Below are positions 25,409-33,483 of a DNA stretch of 36,424 nt, one piece after another (the stretch's first letter is position 1; every line of letters starts with the position of its first letter). The notes under the pieces are model-generated. The model did no database searches and was not told where the DNA came from. It worked only from the letters and a program-made list of their open reading frames with translations. The position numbers were made by a program, and so were the translations under genes. This stretch comes from Acidobacteriota bacterium (GTDB lineage Bacteria > Acidobacteriota > Terriglobia > Terriglobales > Acidobacteriaceae), in contig QIAB01000074.1 of NCBI GenBank assembly GCA_003225455.1, forward strand, positions 24,846-61,269. Reading direction: 5' to 3'.

Positions 25409-26647
25409 CTACTCGTACCTTAGCGCTTCTATCGGGTCCAATCGCGCGGCCTTGATGGCGGGCAGCATCCCGCTGACAATGCCGACAAAGCTCAGAATCG
25501 CTGTCGACCAAAGGAGCGTCGCCGTGTCGATCTTTAAATGAATATCGCCTTCGCTGGCGTTCTCCTGGAAAGCGCTCCATAACGTCAGCGAAGGCACCGC
25601 CCACGACACGAGATATGCGAACGCTACTCCGAGTAAGCCGCCCAGTGCCGTAATTGCCAGGGCTTCGGCAAGAAACTGGAACAGAATGTGCCAGCGATGA
25701 GCGCCTAGCGCTTTCTCCAAGCCAATCTCGCGCGTGCGCTGCGTAACTGAGACCAGCATGATGTTCATCAATCCCACTCCCCCGATGCCCAGCGTCAACA
25801 GGCCGATGAATCCCAGAAGAATCTTGATTCCCATCGTGATCACTCGCAGGTCGAGCAAATCCGCGAACACGTCAAAGACAAAAACCGCTCGTTTATCTTT
25901 GGGATCGAAGCTGTGGTGGAAAGCCATCGAGTTTCGCAGCGCCTTCACTACTTTTTCGTGGTCGCCTTCGTACTCCATCACAATCGCAGACAAGTAATAG
26001 GTGTCCCTCAGATCGCTCATCGCGCTGAACGGAACGTAGACATGGGCATTCAGATTATCGTCGCCGCTGTTGATGACGCGCTTGAGTACCCCGATAATCT
26101 GATAAGAGATCCCATCCAGCCTGATCTTCTCCCCAAATGCATTCTGGCCGGAAAACAATTTCTTTTTCACATCCGCGCCAATTAAAGCCACACGCGTGTG
26201 GGTGTAATTATCCGCCTCGCTGAAGGGTGTTCCTTCTTCAAAGTCCATCCGTCGCATCTTCGGATAATTGGCGTACACCCCGCTCACGCCATAACTCGAG
26301 CTGCGCGTGCCATATGCCACAGTGCATTGCTTAAGGACTTCGGGCGACAGCCGCTTGAGCAATGGAACCTCAGCGCGGACGTAATCGAGATCATTGACGG
26401 TCAACTTAATCTCGTTGCCCGCCTTGGTCCCTCCCGCCTGCAGTGAGGTGCGCCCTGGAAAGACAAAAACAAGGTTCGTTCCGAATGAGCGGAAGGCAGC
26501 CCATACGCCGCTTTCAAAACCAGCGCCGTAAGCGAGCAGCAGCACTACGGTCGCGATGCCCCACGCCATGCCCAACATGGTCAGAATGCTGCGGCGCTTA
26601 TTGTGGCGGAGAGCGCCGTAGGCTTGAATTGCCAGGTCACGTAGCAC
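25409..26647 (-). CDS. ABC transporter permease, MacB/FtsX type (second of pair)
   Basis: A 412-residue protein with one N-terminal span (SILTMLGMAWGIATVVLLLAY), a large periplasmic MacB-type core domain (about 50-270) and three C-terminal spans forming the FtsX domain. That domain includes GGVGLMNIMLVSVTQRTREI, typical of MacB-like permeases. Members power mechanotransmission or lipoprotein/antimicrobial export together with an ATPase. It starts three bases after the stop of the first permease, in one transcript. No ATP-binding subunit or membrane-fusion protein lies beside it. Confidence 0.9.
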   Translation of the reverse strand: MLRDLAIQAYGALRHNKRRSILTMLGMAWGIATVVLLLAYGAGFESGVWAAFRSFGTNLVFVFPGRTSLQAGGTKAGNEIKLTVNDLDYVRAEVPLLKRLSPEVLKQCTVAYGTRSSSYGVSGVYANYPKMRRMDFEEGTPFSEADNYTHTRVALIGADVKKKLFSGQNAFGEKIRLDGISYQIIGVLKRVINSGDDNLNAHVYVPFSAMSDLRDTYYLSAIVMEYEGDHEKVVKALRNSMAFHHSFDPKDKRAVFVFDVFADLLDLRVITMGIKILLGFIGLLTLGIGGVGLMNIMLVSVTQRTREIGLEKALGAHRWHILFQFLAEALAITALGGLLGVAFAYLVSWAVPSLTLWSAFQENASEGDIHLKIDTATLLWSTAILSFVGIVSGMLPAIKAARLDPIEALRYE

Positions 26648-26650
26648 CGG

Positions 26651-27898
26651 TTACTCCTGCCTCAAGGCCTCGACCGGGGCGAGCAGAGCCGCCTGCCGAG
26701 CTGGATAAACGCCCGCTCCAATACCGGCGAGTGCCAGCGACAGGATCGCGGTCACCGCCGAAATCGGAACAATGCGGGGCGTATCGAATCCCTCGGGCGC
26801 CGGTAGATGCGCCATAAGCGCGACGAATCCCGCGGTTATCGCCAGTCCAATTCCGCCGCTGAGTAGAGTCAGAAAGGCGCCTTCGACAAAAAACTGAGTG
26901 AGTATATTCCGGTGCGTCGCTCCTAAAGCTTTACGTAATCCGATCTCTCTAGTGCGCTCTGCGACTGAAACCAGCATGATGTTCACAATCCCAATCGCGC
27001 CAAGCGCCAGCGTTACCAGGCCCACCACACCGAGGAAATAGTCCATCGCGTCAAAAATCTGCCCCACTTTCTGGGAATTTTCGACGGTATCCCAATCTTC
27101 AAACACGTCGTCCAGCTTAGGATTGAAGCCATGCAGGCGGCCGATGATTTGGTGGACTTCTTCTTTTGATCGCAAGTGATCGGCTTTGTTCAGCGGACGA
27201 TAATTAATGAATGAGATCGCATTTTCAGTATTCTTTTCCTTCAAGCGAAACAGATTGCGCATCGTCTCGACCGGAACAAAGATGCGGGCACTAGTGCCGT
27301 TGTTCCCTTCCTGCCCCACCTTGGCTAGGACTCCGATTACATCAAAGCGGATGCCATTCAATAGCAGCCTCGCGCCCACCGCGGGCCGGCCAGGAAAAAC
27401 GTTCTTCAGCAACTCCCAGCCCACCACGGCAACGCGACGGCGTTCGTTGTTATCTTGATCGTTGAACCAACGCCCGCTTCCGATCGGGATGGTGCGAATC
27501 TCGTTGTACTCCGGCGCCACTCCAAAAACCTGGCCGCTTGTAGATCCGTAATCGCTGACAGCGCGAATGTCTTCGCGATTAATTACTGGTGAAACCGCAC
27601 GCAATGTCCGCGCTTGATCGCGAATGGCGATGTAATCATCGTATGTAAAGTGATAGGTTTGCCCCGATTGCAAGCTTCCCTCGACCGCGGGAATGCGGCC
27701 CGGAAACACAAACATAATGTCTTGACCTAGTGTGGCCAGTTGGCGTGCCTGGCCGCTGCGGAAGCCTTCTCCCAAACCAACCAGCAGAAGAAGCGAGCCA
27801 ACCCCCCAGGCAATGCCAAACATGGTGAGGAACGAGCGCAGCTTGTGCGCCCACAGTGTGGCCAGAGATTGACGAATAATATCGAAAAGCACTCGCAT
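26651..27898 (-). CDS. ABC transporter permease, MacB/FtsX type (first of pair)
   Basis: A 415-residue protein with the same architecture as its neighbour: an N-terminal span (LRSFLTMFGIAWGVGSLLLL), a periplasmic domain and a three-span FtsX region with GAIGIVNIMLVSVAERTREI. The two are clearly paralogous, though diverged, and probably form a heterodimer. A strong hairpin lies in the short leader just ahead of ATG 27898. Confidence 0.9.
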   Translation of the reverse strand: MRVLFDIIRQSLATLWAHKLRSFLTMFGIAWGVGSLLLLVGLGEGFRSGQARQLATLGQDIMFVFPGRIPAVEGSLQSGQTYHFTYDDYIAIRDQARTLRAVSPVINREDIRAVSDYGSTSGQVFGVAPEYNEIRTIPIGSGRWFNDQDNNERRRVAVVGWELLKNVFPGRPAVGARLLLNGIRFDVIGVLAKVGQEGNNGTSARIFVPVETMRNLFRLKEKNTENAISFINYRPLNKADHLRSKEEVHQIIGRLHGFNPKLDDVFEDWDTVENSQKVGQIFDAMDYFLGVVGLVTLALGAIGIVNIMLVSVAERTREIGLRKALGATHRNILTQFFVEGAFLTLLSGGIGLAITAGFVALMAHLPAPEGFDTPRIVPISAVTAILSLALAGIGAGVYPARQAALLAPVEALRQE

Positions 27899-27907
27899 GT
27901 CAGTTTA

Positions 27908-27934
27908 CCCCTGCTGCCGGGGAGACAGCAGGGG
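27908..27934 (-). promoter_or_regulatory. Hairpin just upstream of the permease start
   Basis: CCCCTGCTG (27908-27916) and CAGCAGGGG (27926-27934) are perfect 9-bp arms with a 9-base loop, ending nine bases from the permease ATG. In the mRNA this GC-rich stem would sit where a ribosome binds, and no other Shine-Dalgarno sequence is apparent. A translational control role is inferred; it could instead be an intergenic repeat. Confidence 0.45.
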
Positions 27935-28504
27935 AACGGAGTTAACCAGAGCGGGTGGTCTCAGACCCGCTGTAACACCTGGTATTTAGTACGTCCGCGC
28001 GCCGCCGCGGGTTCCAGGATTCTTCTCCCCTTCGATTAGACCAGGCTGAGCGGGAAAGGATAGTTCTCGCACAGATAGCCAATGCGCGCCCCTGAAGCAC
28101 TCCCGGCAGTTGGACCACCTTCTGGTGCTGAAGAGTGCCGGGAAGGGAATCAAATCACAATTTCCTCATGGGAATCGGCGAGCGGAATCAGTTCGCAGAC
28201 GCCTTCGAAGATTCTCATCTTCCGGAGGAGCAGTGCCAAAGTGGCGCTGCAACTCAATCAATGGTCACTCGCGGGCGGGAATGGGGGAGACTTCCACGTG
28301 TTGCTTGCGATCAAAGGCGTGGATCAAAATGGCGTCGCTAGTCTGAGCAACCCTGAATTTCTCGAAACAGAACAGAACTGTATCCGTGTTCACCTATGGG
28401 AACTGCCATGAAAGAAACCTGTCGATGCTATAGAAATTGTTCATCGCTTCGATCAGATTCGACAATGCCGGTGCCGGTATCTAATTAAGCGTTTGGGAGC
28501 GAAA
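27935..28504. other. Long intergenic stretch between the permease and DMT exporter genes
   Basis: Besides the permease leader hairpin and the methyltransferase remnant, it has a GCGGGT...ACCCGC palindrome near 27951-27970. Open frames here are short and overlapping. The DMT exporter promoter should lie in the last 100 bases, but no clear boxes were identified. Confidence 0.4.
28153..28370 (+). pseudogene. Decayed copy of the 3' end of a MidA-like methyltransferase gene
   Basis: The + strand here reads like the last 75 codons or so of the methyltransferase at 23737, with several frameshifts. Pieces in different frames give FLMGIGERNQFADAFED, VALQLNQ and FHVLLAIKGVDQNG. The intact gene has FLMGIGEQNQFADAFED, VALQLKH and FHVLVCSKGIDPAK. 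DNA similarity is obvious over about 220 bases. No upstream methyltransferase sequence is seen, so only a tail fragment remains. It is inverted relative to the intact gene, with the two permease genes between. Confidence 0.75.
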
Positions 28505-29506
28505 ATGAAAACCGGCCGCCCGCCTTCATGGCAAATCCTGCTGGCGTTCGCGACTATTTATTTTGTCTGGGGATCAACCTTCCTCGCGATCCGCGTCGGC
28601 GTGCGCGAATTGCCGCCCTTGCTATTCGCCGCCATGCGGTTCTTTGCGGCCGGGGTGATCCTCTATGTCTGGATGCGTCTCAAAGGCTCCCCGCCGCTCG
28701 CGCGGCGGGAATGGCTCGGGGCTTCGGTCCTAGGCGCGCTGATTTTCGTGGTCGATTACGGCTGCCTGTTTTGGGCCGAGCAGCGTGTGCCTTCCGGCAT
28801 CGCCGCCGTGATACTCGCGACCATTCCTGTATTCATCACGCTTTCGGAAATCATTTTTCTTCGCACCCAGAGACTCACCGCTCGCCTTGCGCTCGCGCTG
28901 CTTGTGGGTATCGGTGGCGTAGCGGTGCTGATGAGCCATTCAGAATCTCTCGGTGAAGCCCCGGTGAATCGAGCCGGAGCAGCTGCATTGCTGATCGCAG
29001 CCGTGACCTGGTCGATTGCGACGATTCTTACCAAACGCATGCCACTGCCCGCTTCTAAGCCCATGAGCGCCGCTGCGCAGATGCTGAGCGGGGGAATTCT
29101 ACTTTTCGTCGCAGCCTGGATCTTCGGAGAAATGAGAGGCGTCCACATCGCATCAATGTCCGCGGGCGCCTGGTTCTCGCTCATCTACCTGATCTTTGCC
29201 GGATCCATCGCCGGGTTTACCGCCTATATTTGGCTGCTACATTACGAGTCACCAACTAAAGTCGGAACCTACGCGTATGTGAACCCTGTCGTCGCGGTTG
29301 CCCTCGGGCATTTTCTCGGAGGTGAGAGCGTTGGCGCTCGCACGCTGCTGGGAACTTTACTGGTGCTGGTGAGTGTAATCGCGATTACTACAATGCCCGC
29401 GAGACGCACGCTGGAACCTGAATCGAGACAAGTCGAAGCAGAGGAATTGGCTACGGTCCCGTCATCTTCTCCGGCTTCATCAACTGATCGAATTCCTCGC
29501 CCGTGA
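28505..29506 (+). CDS. DMT-superfamily (EamA) transporter, YedA-like exporter
   Basis: ATG 28505 has GGGAG five bases upstream; an in-frame TTG 12 bases earlier is rejected. The 333-residue protein has ten hydrophobic helices in two EamA repeats (about 8-140 and 155-290). Family motifs include [24 protein letters not shown] and [20 protein letters not shown]. Members export amino acids, drugs or metabolites. The C-terminal tail (Glu/Ser-rich, about 300-333) is cytoplasmic, and its codons overlap the fumC 3' end by 56 bases tail-to-tail. Confidence 0.88.
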   Translation: MKTGRPPSWQILLAFATIYFVWGSTFLAIRVGVRELPPLLFAAMRFFAAGVILYVWMRLKGSPPLARREWLGASVLGALIFVVDYGCLFWAEQRVPSGIAAVILATIPVFITLSEIIFLRTQRLTARLALALLVGIGGVAVLMSHSESLGEAPVNRAGAAALLIAAVTWSIATILTKRMPLPASKPMSAAAQMLSGGILLFVAAWIFGEMRGVHIASMSAGAWFSLIYLIFAGSIAGFTAYIWLLHYESPTKVGTYAYVNPVVAVALGHFLGGESVGARTLLGTLLVLVSVIAITTMPARRTLEPESRQVEAEELATVPSSSPASSTDRIPRP

Positions 29507-30860
29507 GATACCCGAGCTTCAACGCCGCCTCGCGCAGGCTGGTGTGCTCCACATGCGCGATGTGGGCGATTTTAGCGGCTTTGTCGTAGCCGACTTTCGG
29601 GGTGAGAGCAGTCACCAGCATCAGCGAGTTCTTCACGTACCAATCAACCTTGGCCTTATCGACCTCAATGCCCTTGATCATGTACTCAACGTAGCCGTGG
29701 CAGGCATCGGCGATCAGCGTGACCGAATGCAGGAAGTTGTAAATCATCACCGGCTTGAAGACGTTGAGTTCGAAATTGCCTTGCGAGCCGGCGAATCCGA
29801 CGGCAGCGGTAGCGCCATGAACCTGCACGCAGACCATGGTCATGGCCTCGCACTGCGTGGGATTCACTTTGCCCGGCATAATCGAAGAGCCCGGTTCGTT
29901 CTCTGGAATTGAGAGTTCACCTAGCCCGCAGCGCGGGCCGGAAGCCAGCCAGCGGATATCGTTCGAAATCTTCATCAGTGAGGCGGCCAAGGTTTCCAGT
30001 GCGCCCTGGGCGAATACAATTTCATCATGAGCGGAGAGGGCGGCAAATTTGTTGCCATGCGATCGGAATGGAAGCCCCGTGAGTTCGGCAATTTTCTTCG
30101 CAGCGCGCTCAGCGAACTCAGGATGCGCGTTCAAGCCTGTACCCACTGCGGTTCCGCCAATGGCGAGGTCATAGAGACCACCGAGCGCCTGTTCCAGGCG
30201 CTTGATGTCGCGCTCCAGCAGGCTGGCCCAGCCGCCAAATTCCTGCCCAAACGTCAGGGGCACAGCATCTTGTAAGTGCGTGCGGCCAATCTTTACGACA
30301 TCTTTGAATTGTTTCGCTTTGTCTGAGATGGCATCGTGAACACTGTTGATCGCAGGAATCAGCGCGTTCTTTACCCGATCGGCTGCGGCGATGTGCATCG
30401 CCGCAGGAAACGTATCGTTCGACGACTGCGACATGTTGACGTCATCATTGGGATGGATCGGTTTCTTGGATCCCATCTCGCCGCCCGCAAGCTCAATAGC
30501 GCGGTTGGAGATAACCTCGTTGACGTTCATGTTGGTTTGCGTGCCGCTGCCGGTCTGCCAAATGCGAAGAGGGAACTGGTCGTTGAGCTTACCCGAGATG
30601 ACTTCATCGGCAGCCTGAACGATCAATTTGGCCTTCTCAGCAGAAAGTTTGCCCAGGTCCTGATTGACGAGCGCACAGGCTTTCTTGAGGATCCCAAAAG
30701 CGCGGATCAGCTCCGGCGGCATCACGTCACGGCCGATGTCGAAGTGCAGGAGCGACCGCTGGGTCTGCGCGCCCCAATAGACGTTGCCTGGGACCTCAAT
30801 TTTCCCCATGCTGTCGGATTCAATGCGAGTGCGAGCGGGTTTTTCCGCAGGAGCAGCCAT
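29451..30860 (-). CDS. fumC: Fumarate hydratase, class II
   Basis: A 469-residue protein that hydrates fumarate to malate in the TCA cycle. Motifs: [12 protein letters not shown]-like segment ([14 protein letters not shown]), [19 protein letters not shown], the substrate-site [12 protein letters not shown], and the superfamily signature [13 protein letters not shown] with the catalytic Ser. Length and order fit iron-free FumC rather than aspartase; the fumarase-type surroundings (PIHPNDDVN) favour fumarase. Single gene; its 3' end overlaps the DMT exporter gene. Confidence 0.95.
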   Translation of the reverse strand: MAAPAEKPARTRIESDSMGKIEVPGNVYWGAQTQRSLLHFDIGRDVMPPELIRAFGILKKACALVNQDLGKLSAEKAKLIVQAADEVISGKLNDQFPLRIWQTGSGTQTNMNVNEVISNRAIELAGGEMGSKKPIHPNDDVNMSQSSNDTFPAAMHIAAADRVKNALIPAINSVHDAISDKAKQFKDVVKIGRTHLQDAVPLTFGQEFGGWASLLERDIKRLEQALGGLYDLAIGGTAVGTGLNAHPEFAERAAKKIAELTGLPFRSHGNKFAALSAHDEIVFAQGALETLAASLMKISNDIRWLASGPRCGLGELSIPENEPGSSIMPGKVNPTQCEAMTMVCVQVHGATAAVGFAGSQGNFELNVFKPVMIYNFLHSVTLIADACHGYVEYMIKGIEVDKAKVDWYVKNSLMLVTALTPKVGYDKAAKIAHIAHVEHTSLREAALKLGYLTGEEFDQLMKPEKMTGP

Positions 30861-30986
30861 AGATCTGTTGATCGTGCGTCAGTAAGGGTAACCAGAAATT
30901 ATAGCGCCCGGGTATCCAAATTCGGGCACGCGACATCCGGCAAGGCATGATGGCTAATTACCTACTGTTGAAACTCAATGACGGAC

Positions 30987-32006
30987 TCACTTTATCCCAA
31001 TCACCACGTTGAAGAACGTCGGCGGAAGCGGATGCAATTCGCTGCTGCGAAATCCGGAGTTGCTCAGCATACGCTGCAGTTCTTTGAATGTGTATGCGTC
31101 TCCCGCTGGTGTTCCCGCCAGCATGATTAAGCTGAAGCTTGCGGCCAATGGCGGTGAGACGCGATCGTCATTGGGCACGAATTCTACAATTACGGCGCGG
31201 CCGTCGGGTTTCAATGAAGTTTGCACCTTCCTCAATAGAGCTTCACAAGTAGGCTGGTCGAAGTGGTGGAGAAAGTTCACTACGAGCGCCAGGTCGTAGC
31301 CGTCTCCATACTCCACGTCAAAAGCGCTGCCTGGGATGGTGTGGTATCGGTCAGTCACTCCAGCGCCAGCGGCGTTTTCTTTGGCGACCCGTAACACGTT
31401 GGCCCAGTCAACAGCCCAGACCTCGGCATTTCGATTGTGGCGGGCTAGAGTCACCTCGTAGAGTCCGTGGCCCGCTGCCAAACTCAACACTTTCCATTTG
31501 GCTCCCTCACTGGCTTTGAGCAATTTGGCAAGCATCTCGGCTGGCATCGCCATGAGCGGCGACATGCCGCGAGCGAACTCCACCCACATGGGATGCTCCG
31601 GCGTCAGGCCATGCTGGTCGAGAGCAGTTCCGCCTTTGCGCACGGCCTCAGTGAGCTGTTTGTGTCCTTCAATAACGGATGGCAGCAGTAAGAATTGCAG
31701 CCCCCCGCCGATATACGCTTTGGAGTGCTTATCCAGAAACATCGCCGAATCAGGCGTCAGAGCGTAGCGATTAGCCTGCTTGGTCAGCAAGCCATGGACC
31801 ACGAGAAAGTCACATAAAATGCGCGTGCCTCGCGGGGAAGCTTTGCAGCGCGCTCCAATATCCTCGGCGGTCTGCTTCCCCTCTGCGATGGCCGTGAATA
31901 ATTCGAGCTCAATGGCAGCCTTGAGCGCTTCTGTTCTCTGAAAAGCGTTAGCAGTCTCAAAAAATAATTGCGGTGACGGTGGTGCGCCGATGGTGGGTGC
32001 GGACAA
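30987..32006 (-). CDS. SAM-dependent O-methyltransferase-like protein (dimerisation domain plus methyltransferase)
   Basis: TTG 32006 is chosen because GGAGG lies six bases upstream (32013-32017); the longer frame to 32069 has no such site. The 339-residue protein has an N-terminal winged-helix dimerisation domain (about 10-90: FFETANAFQRTEALKAAIEL, LVVHGLLTKQANRYALTPDS) and a C-terminal SAM fold. Motif I is WKVLSLAAGHGLYEVTLA, followed by acidic DWAN and NFLHHFDQPTCEALL. The architecture matches plant-type and hydroxyneurosporene O-methyltransferases. Substrate unknown. It is divergent from the ypdA gene. Confidence 0.87.
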   Translation of the reverse strand: MSAPTIGAPPSPQLFFETANAFQRTEALKAAIELELFTAIAEGKQTAEDIGARCKASPRGTRILCDFLVVHGLLTKQANRYALTPDSAMFLDKHSKAYIGGGLQFLLLPSVIEGHKQLTEAVRKGGTALDQHGLTPEHPMWVEFARGMSPLMAMPAEMLAKLLKASEGAKWKVLSLAAGHGLYEVTLARHNRNAEVWAVDWANVLRVAKENAAGAGVTDRYHTIPGSAFDVEYGDGYDLALVVNFLHHFDQPTCEALLRKVQTSLKPDGRAVIVEFVPNDDRVSPPLAASFSLIMLAGTPAGDAYTFKELQRMLSNSGFRSSELHPLPPTFFNVVIGIK

Positions 32007-32206
32007 GGGAAGCCTCCAATTGGTTTTTTCGAACCACTGATTTTTGCATGGGTTGTCGTAATCCGGCAAGCAGAGGACAAGGCCCTTCGCCTACTCGATA
32101 CAGGTCAGTTTGTCCGCTGAATCGTGCTCGCAGTGGGCGATTTATCCCATGCTAGAATTAGAAATTTTTAGCAGTTAAGTTTTGCTTTCCAGAAGGATCA
32201 GGCTGA

Positions 32207-33259
32207 TTGCCAACGCAACAAATACCCGACACGCTCCCACGCGCGCAGACTTCGGCCCGTCCTGATACGCGCGCCGATGTTATCGTGATTGGCGCTGGCC
32301 CGACCGGTCTCGCCTGCGCAATCGAAGCGCAACGCGCGGGATTCAAAACAATCGCGATTGATAAGGGCTGTGTCGTCAATTCTATTTATAACTATCCGGC
32401 GAATATGTCGTTCTTCACAACGCCGGAGTTGCTGGAGATTGGCGACATCCCCTTCAGCACTTCACGCCAGAAACCAACCCGCGAGGAAGCGCTTGAGTAT
32501 TACCGTAAAGTTGCCGAGCACTATAACCTCGACATTCGGCAGTATCAGTGGGTGAAGACGGTGATGGGACGTGACGGCGAGTTCAACATTACGGCGACGG
32601 ATCGTCTTGGCCGTATTTACGACTACCAGGCGCGCAAGCTGATCGTCTCGACTGGTTATTACGATATGGCCAATGAGATGGGCATTCCTGGCGAGGACTT
32701 GCCCAAGGTATTTCATTATTACCGCGAACCGCATCCGTACTTTGATACCGACGTTTTGGTGATTGGCGGAAAGAACTCCGCCGCGATTTCAGCCCTCGAT
32801 TTGTGGAGGCACGGCGCGCGGGTCACGCTGGTTTACCGTGGTCCGAGAATGCACAGCCATGTAAAGTACTGGATTCTTCCTGACATTGAAAACCGCATCA
32901 AGAATGGAGAAATCGTCGCGTATTTCAACAGTTCGGCACGCGAGATTGAGCCTGATTACGCGCTTGTCGAAACCCCCGATGGTGCGCTGCGCCTGAAAAA
33001 TGATTTCGTTTTCGCCATGACTGGCTACCATCCCGATTATGATTTTTTGCGTTCGATGGGAATTGAACTGTCAGCCGATCAATGCCGGCCAGTGTGCGAC
33101 CCCGAGACCTTGGAAAGCAATGTGCCCGGAATATACGTCGCGGGAGTGATCGTCGCCGGCTCGCGCACCAACGAAATTTTCATTGAGAACGGACGCTTCC
33201 ACGGCCGGCAGATCGCAGCACACCTGCGGCAACAGTTGGGATCGAGCGCAACAATGTAG
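32207..33259 (+). CDS. ypdA: YpdA-family bacillithiol-disulfide reductase (FAD/NAD(P)-binding)
   Basis: TTG 32207 with AAGGATCAGG upstream; 350 residues. Two Rossmann motifs, VIVIGAGPTGLACAIEA (FAD) and VLVIGGKNSAAISALDLW (NADPH), bracket the YpdA-specific blocks NYPANMSFFTTPELLEIG and YYREPHPYFDTDVLVIGG. GIYVAGVIVAGSRTNEIFIE lies near the end. YpdA reduces oxidised bacillithiol in Firmicutes, and bacillithiol genes also occur in Acidobacteria. The gene ends ATG TAG, supplied by the first six bases of an intergenic repeat. Confidence 0.9.
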   Translation: MPTQQIPDTLPRAQTSARPDTRADVIVIGAGPTGLACAIEAQRAGFKTIAIDKGCVVNSIYNYPANMSFFTTPELLEIGDIPFSTSRQKPTREEALEYYRKVAEHYNLDIRQYQWVKTVMGRDGEFNITATDRLGRIYDYQARKLIVSTGYYDMANEMGIPGEDLPKVFHYYREPHPYFDTDVLVIGGKNSAAISALDLWRHGARVTLVYRGPRMHSHVKYWILPDIENRIKNGEIVAYFNSSAREIEPDYALVETPDGALRLKNDFVFAMTGYHPDYDFLRSMGIELSADQCRPVCDPETLESNVPGIYVAGVIVAGSRTNEIFIENGRFHGRQIAAHLRQQLGSSATM

Positions 33260-33281
33260 GCGCGAGCGTCCTCGCTCGTGC
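33254..33281 (+). repeat. ATGTAG palindromic repeat, copy 6 (supplies the ypdA stop)
   Basis: A full 28-base copy, matching the copy at 15498. Its ATG TAG is in frame with ypdA and ends it. The next bases abut the truncated end of the PPOX remnant on the other strand. Confidence 0.75.
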
Positions 33282-33287
33282 GGCTGG

Positions 33288-33419
33288 TCAGCGGTCATCG
33301 TCCCAACCGGCCGTTGCTTTGGGTGACAAGTTCGGTGTTCCATCCGGAAAGACCGTTGCGATGTACCCCAGCCGCTGTTGCCACACGATTCGCTTCATAT
33401 CGTTCGTGAGGGTTCCCAT
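33288..33419 (-). pseudogene. Truncated N-terminus of a PPOX-family (pyridoxamine 5'-phosphate oxidase-like) flavoprotein
   Basis: ATG 33419 with GGAGAG upstream begins MGTLTNDMKRIVWQQRLGYI and continues ATVFPDGTPNLSPK, the usual N-terminus of split-barrel FMN-binding PPOX-like proteins. Full-length members have about 130-150 residues; this frame ends after 43 (GWDDDR). The break falls six bases from the palindromic repeat at 33254-33281, as if the rest was deleted at the repeat. The remaining fragment lacks most of the FMN site. Confidence 0.65.
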
Positions 33420-33483
33420 AAAAACTCTCCGCCCGGAATTTCCGCTTTTGCGTCGAGCATGGAGCCTGTCGCGCAATGGCCAT

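Noticed and set aside
28082-28411. 109-codon + strand frame as a new gene
   Set aside because: Its sequence is the out-of-frame reading of a decayed methyltransferase tail, with similarity spread over several frames.
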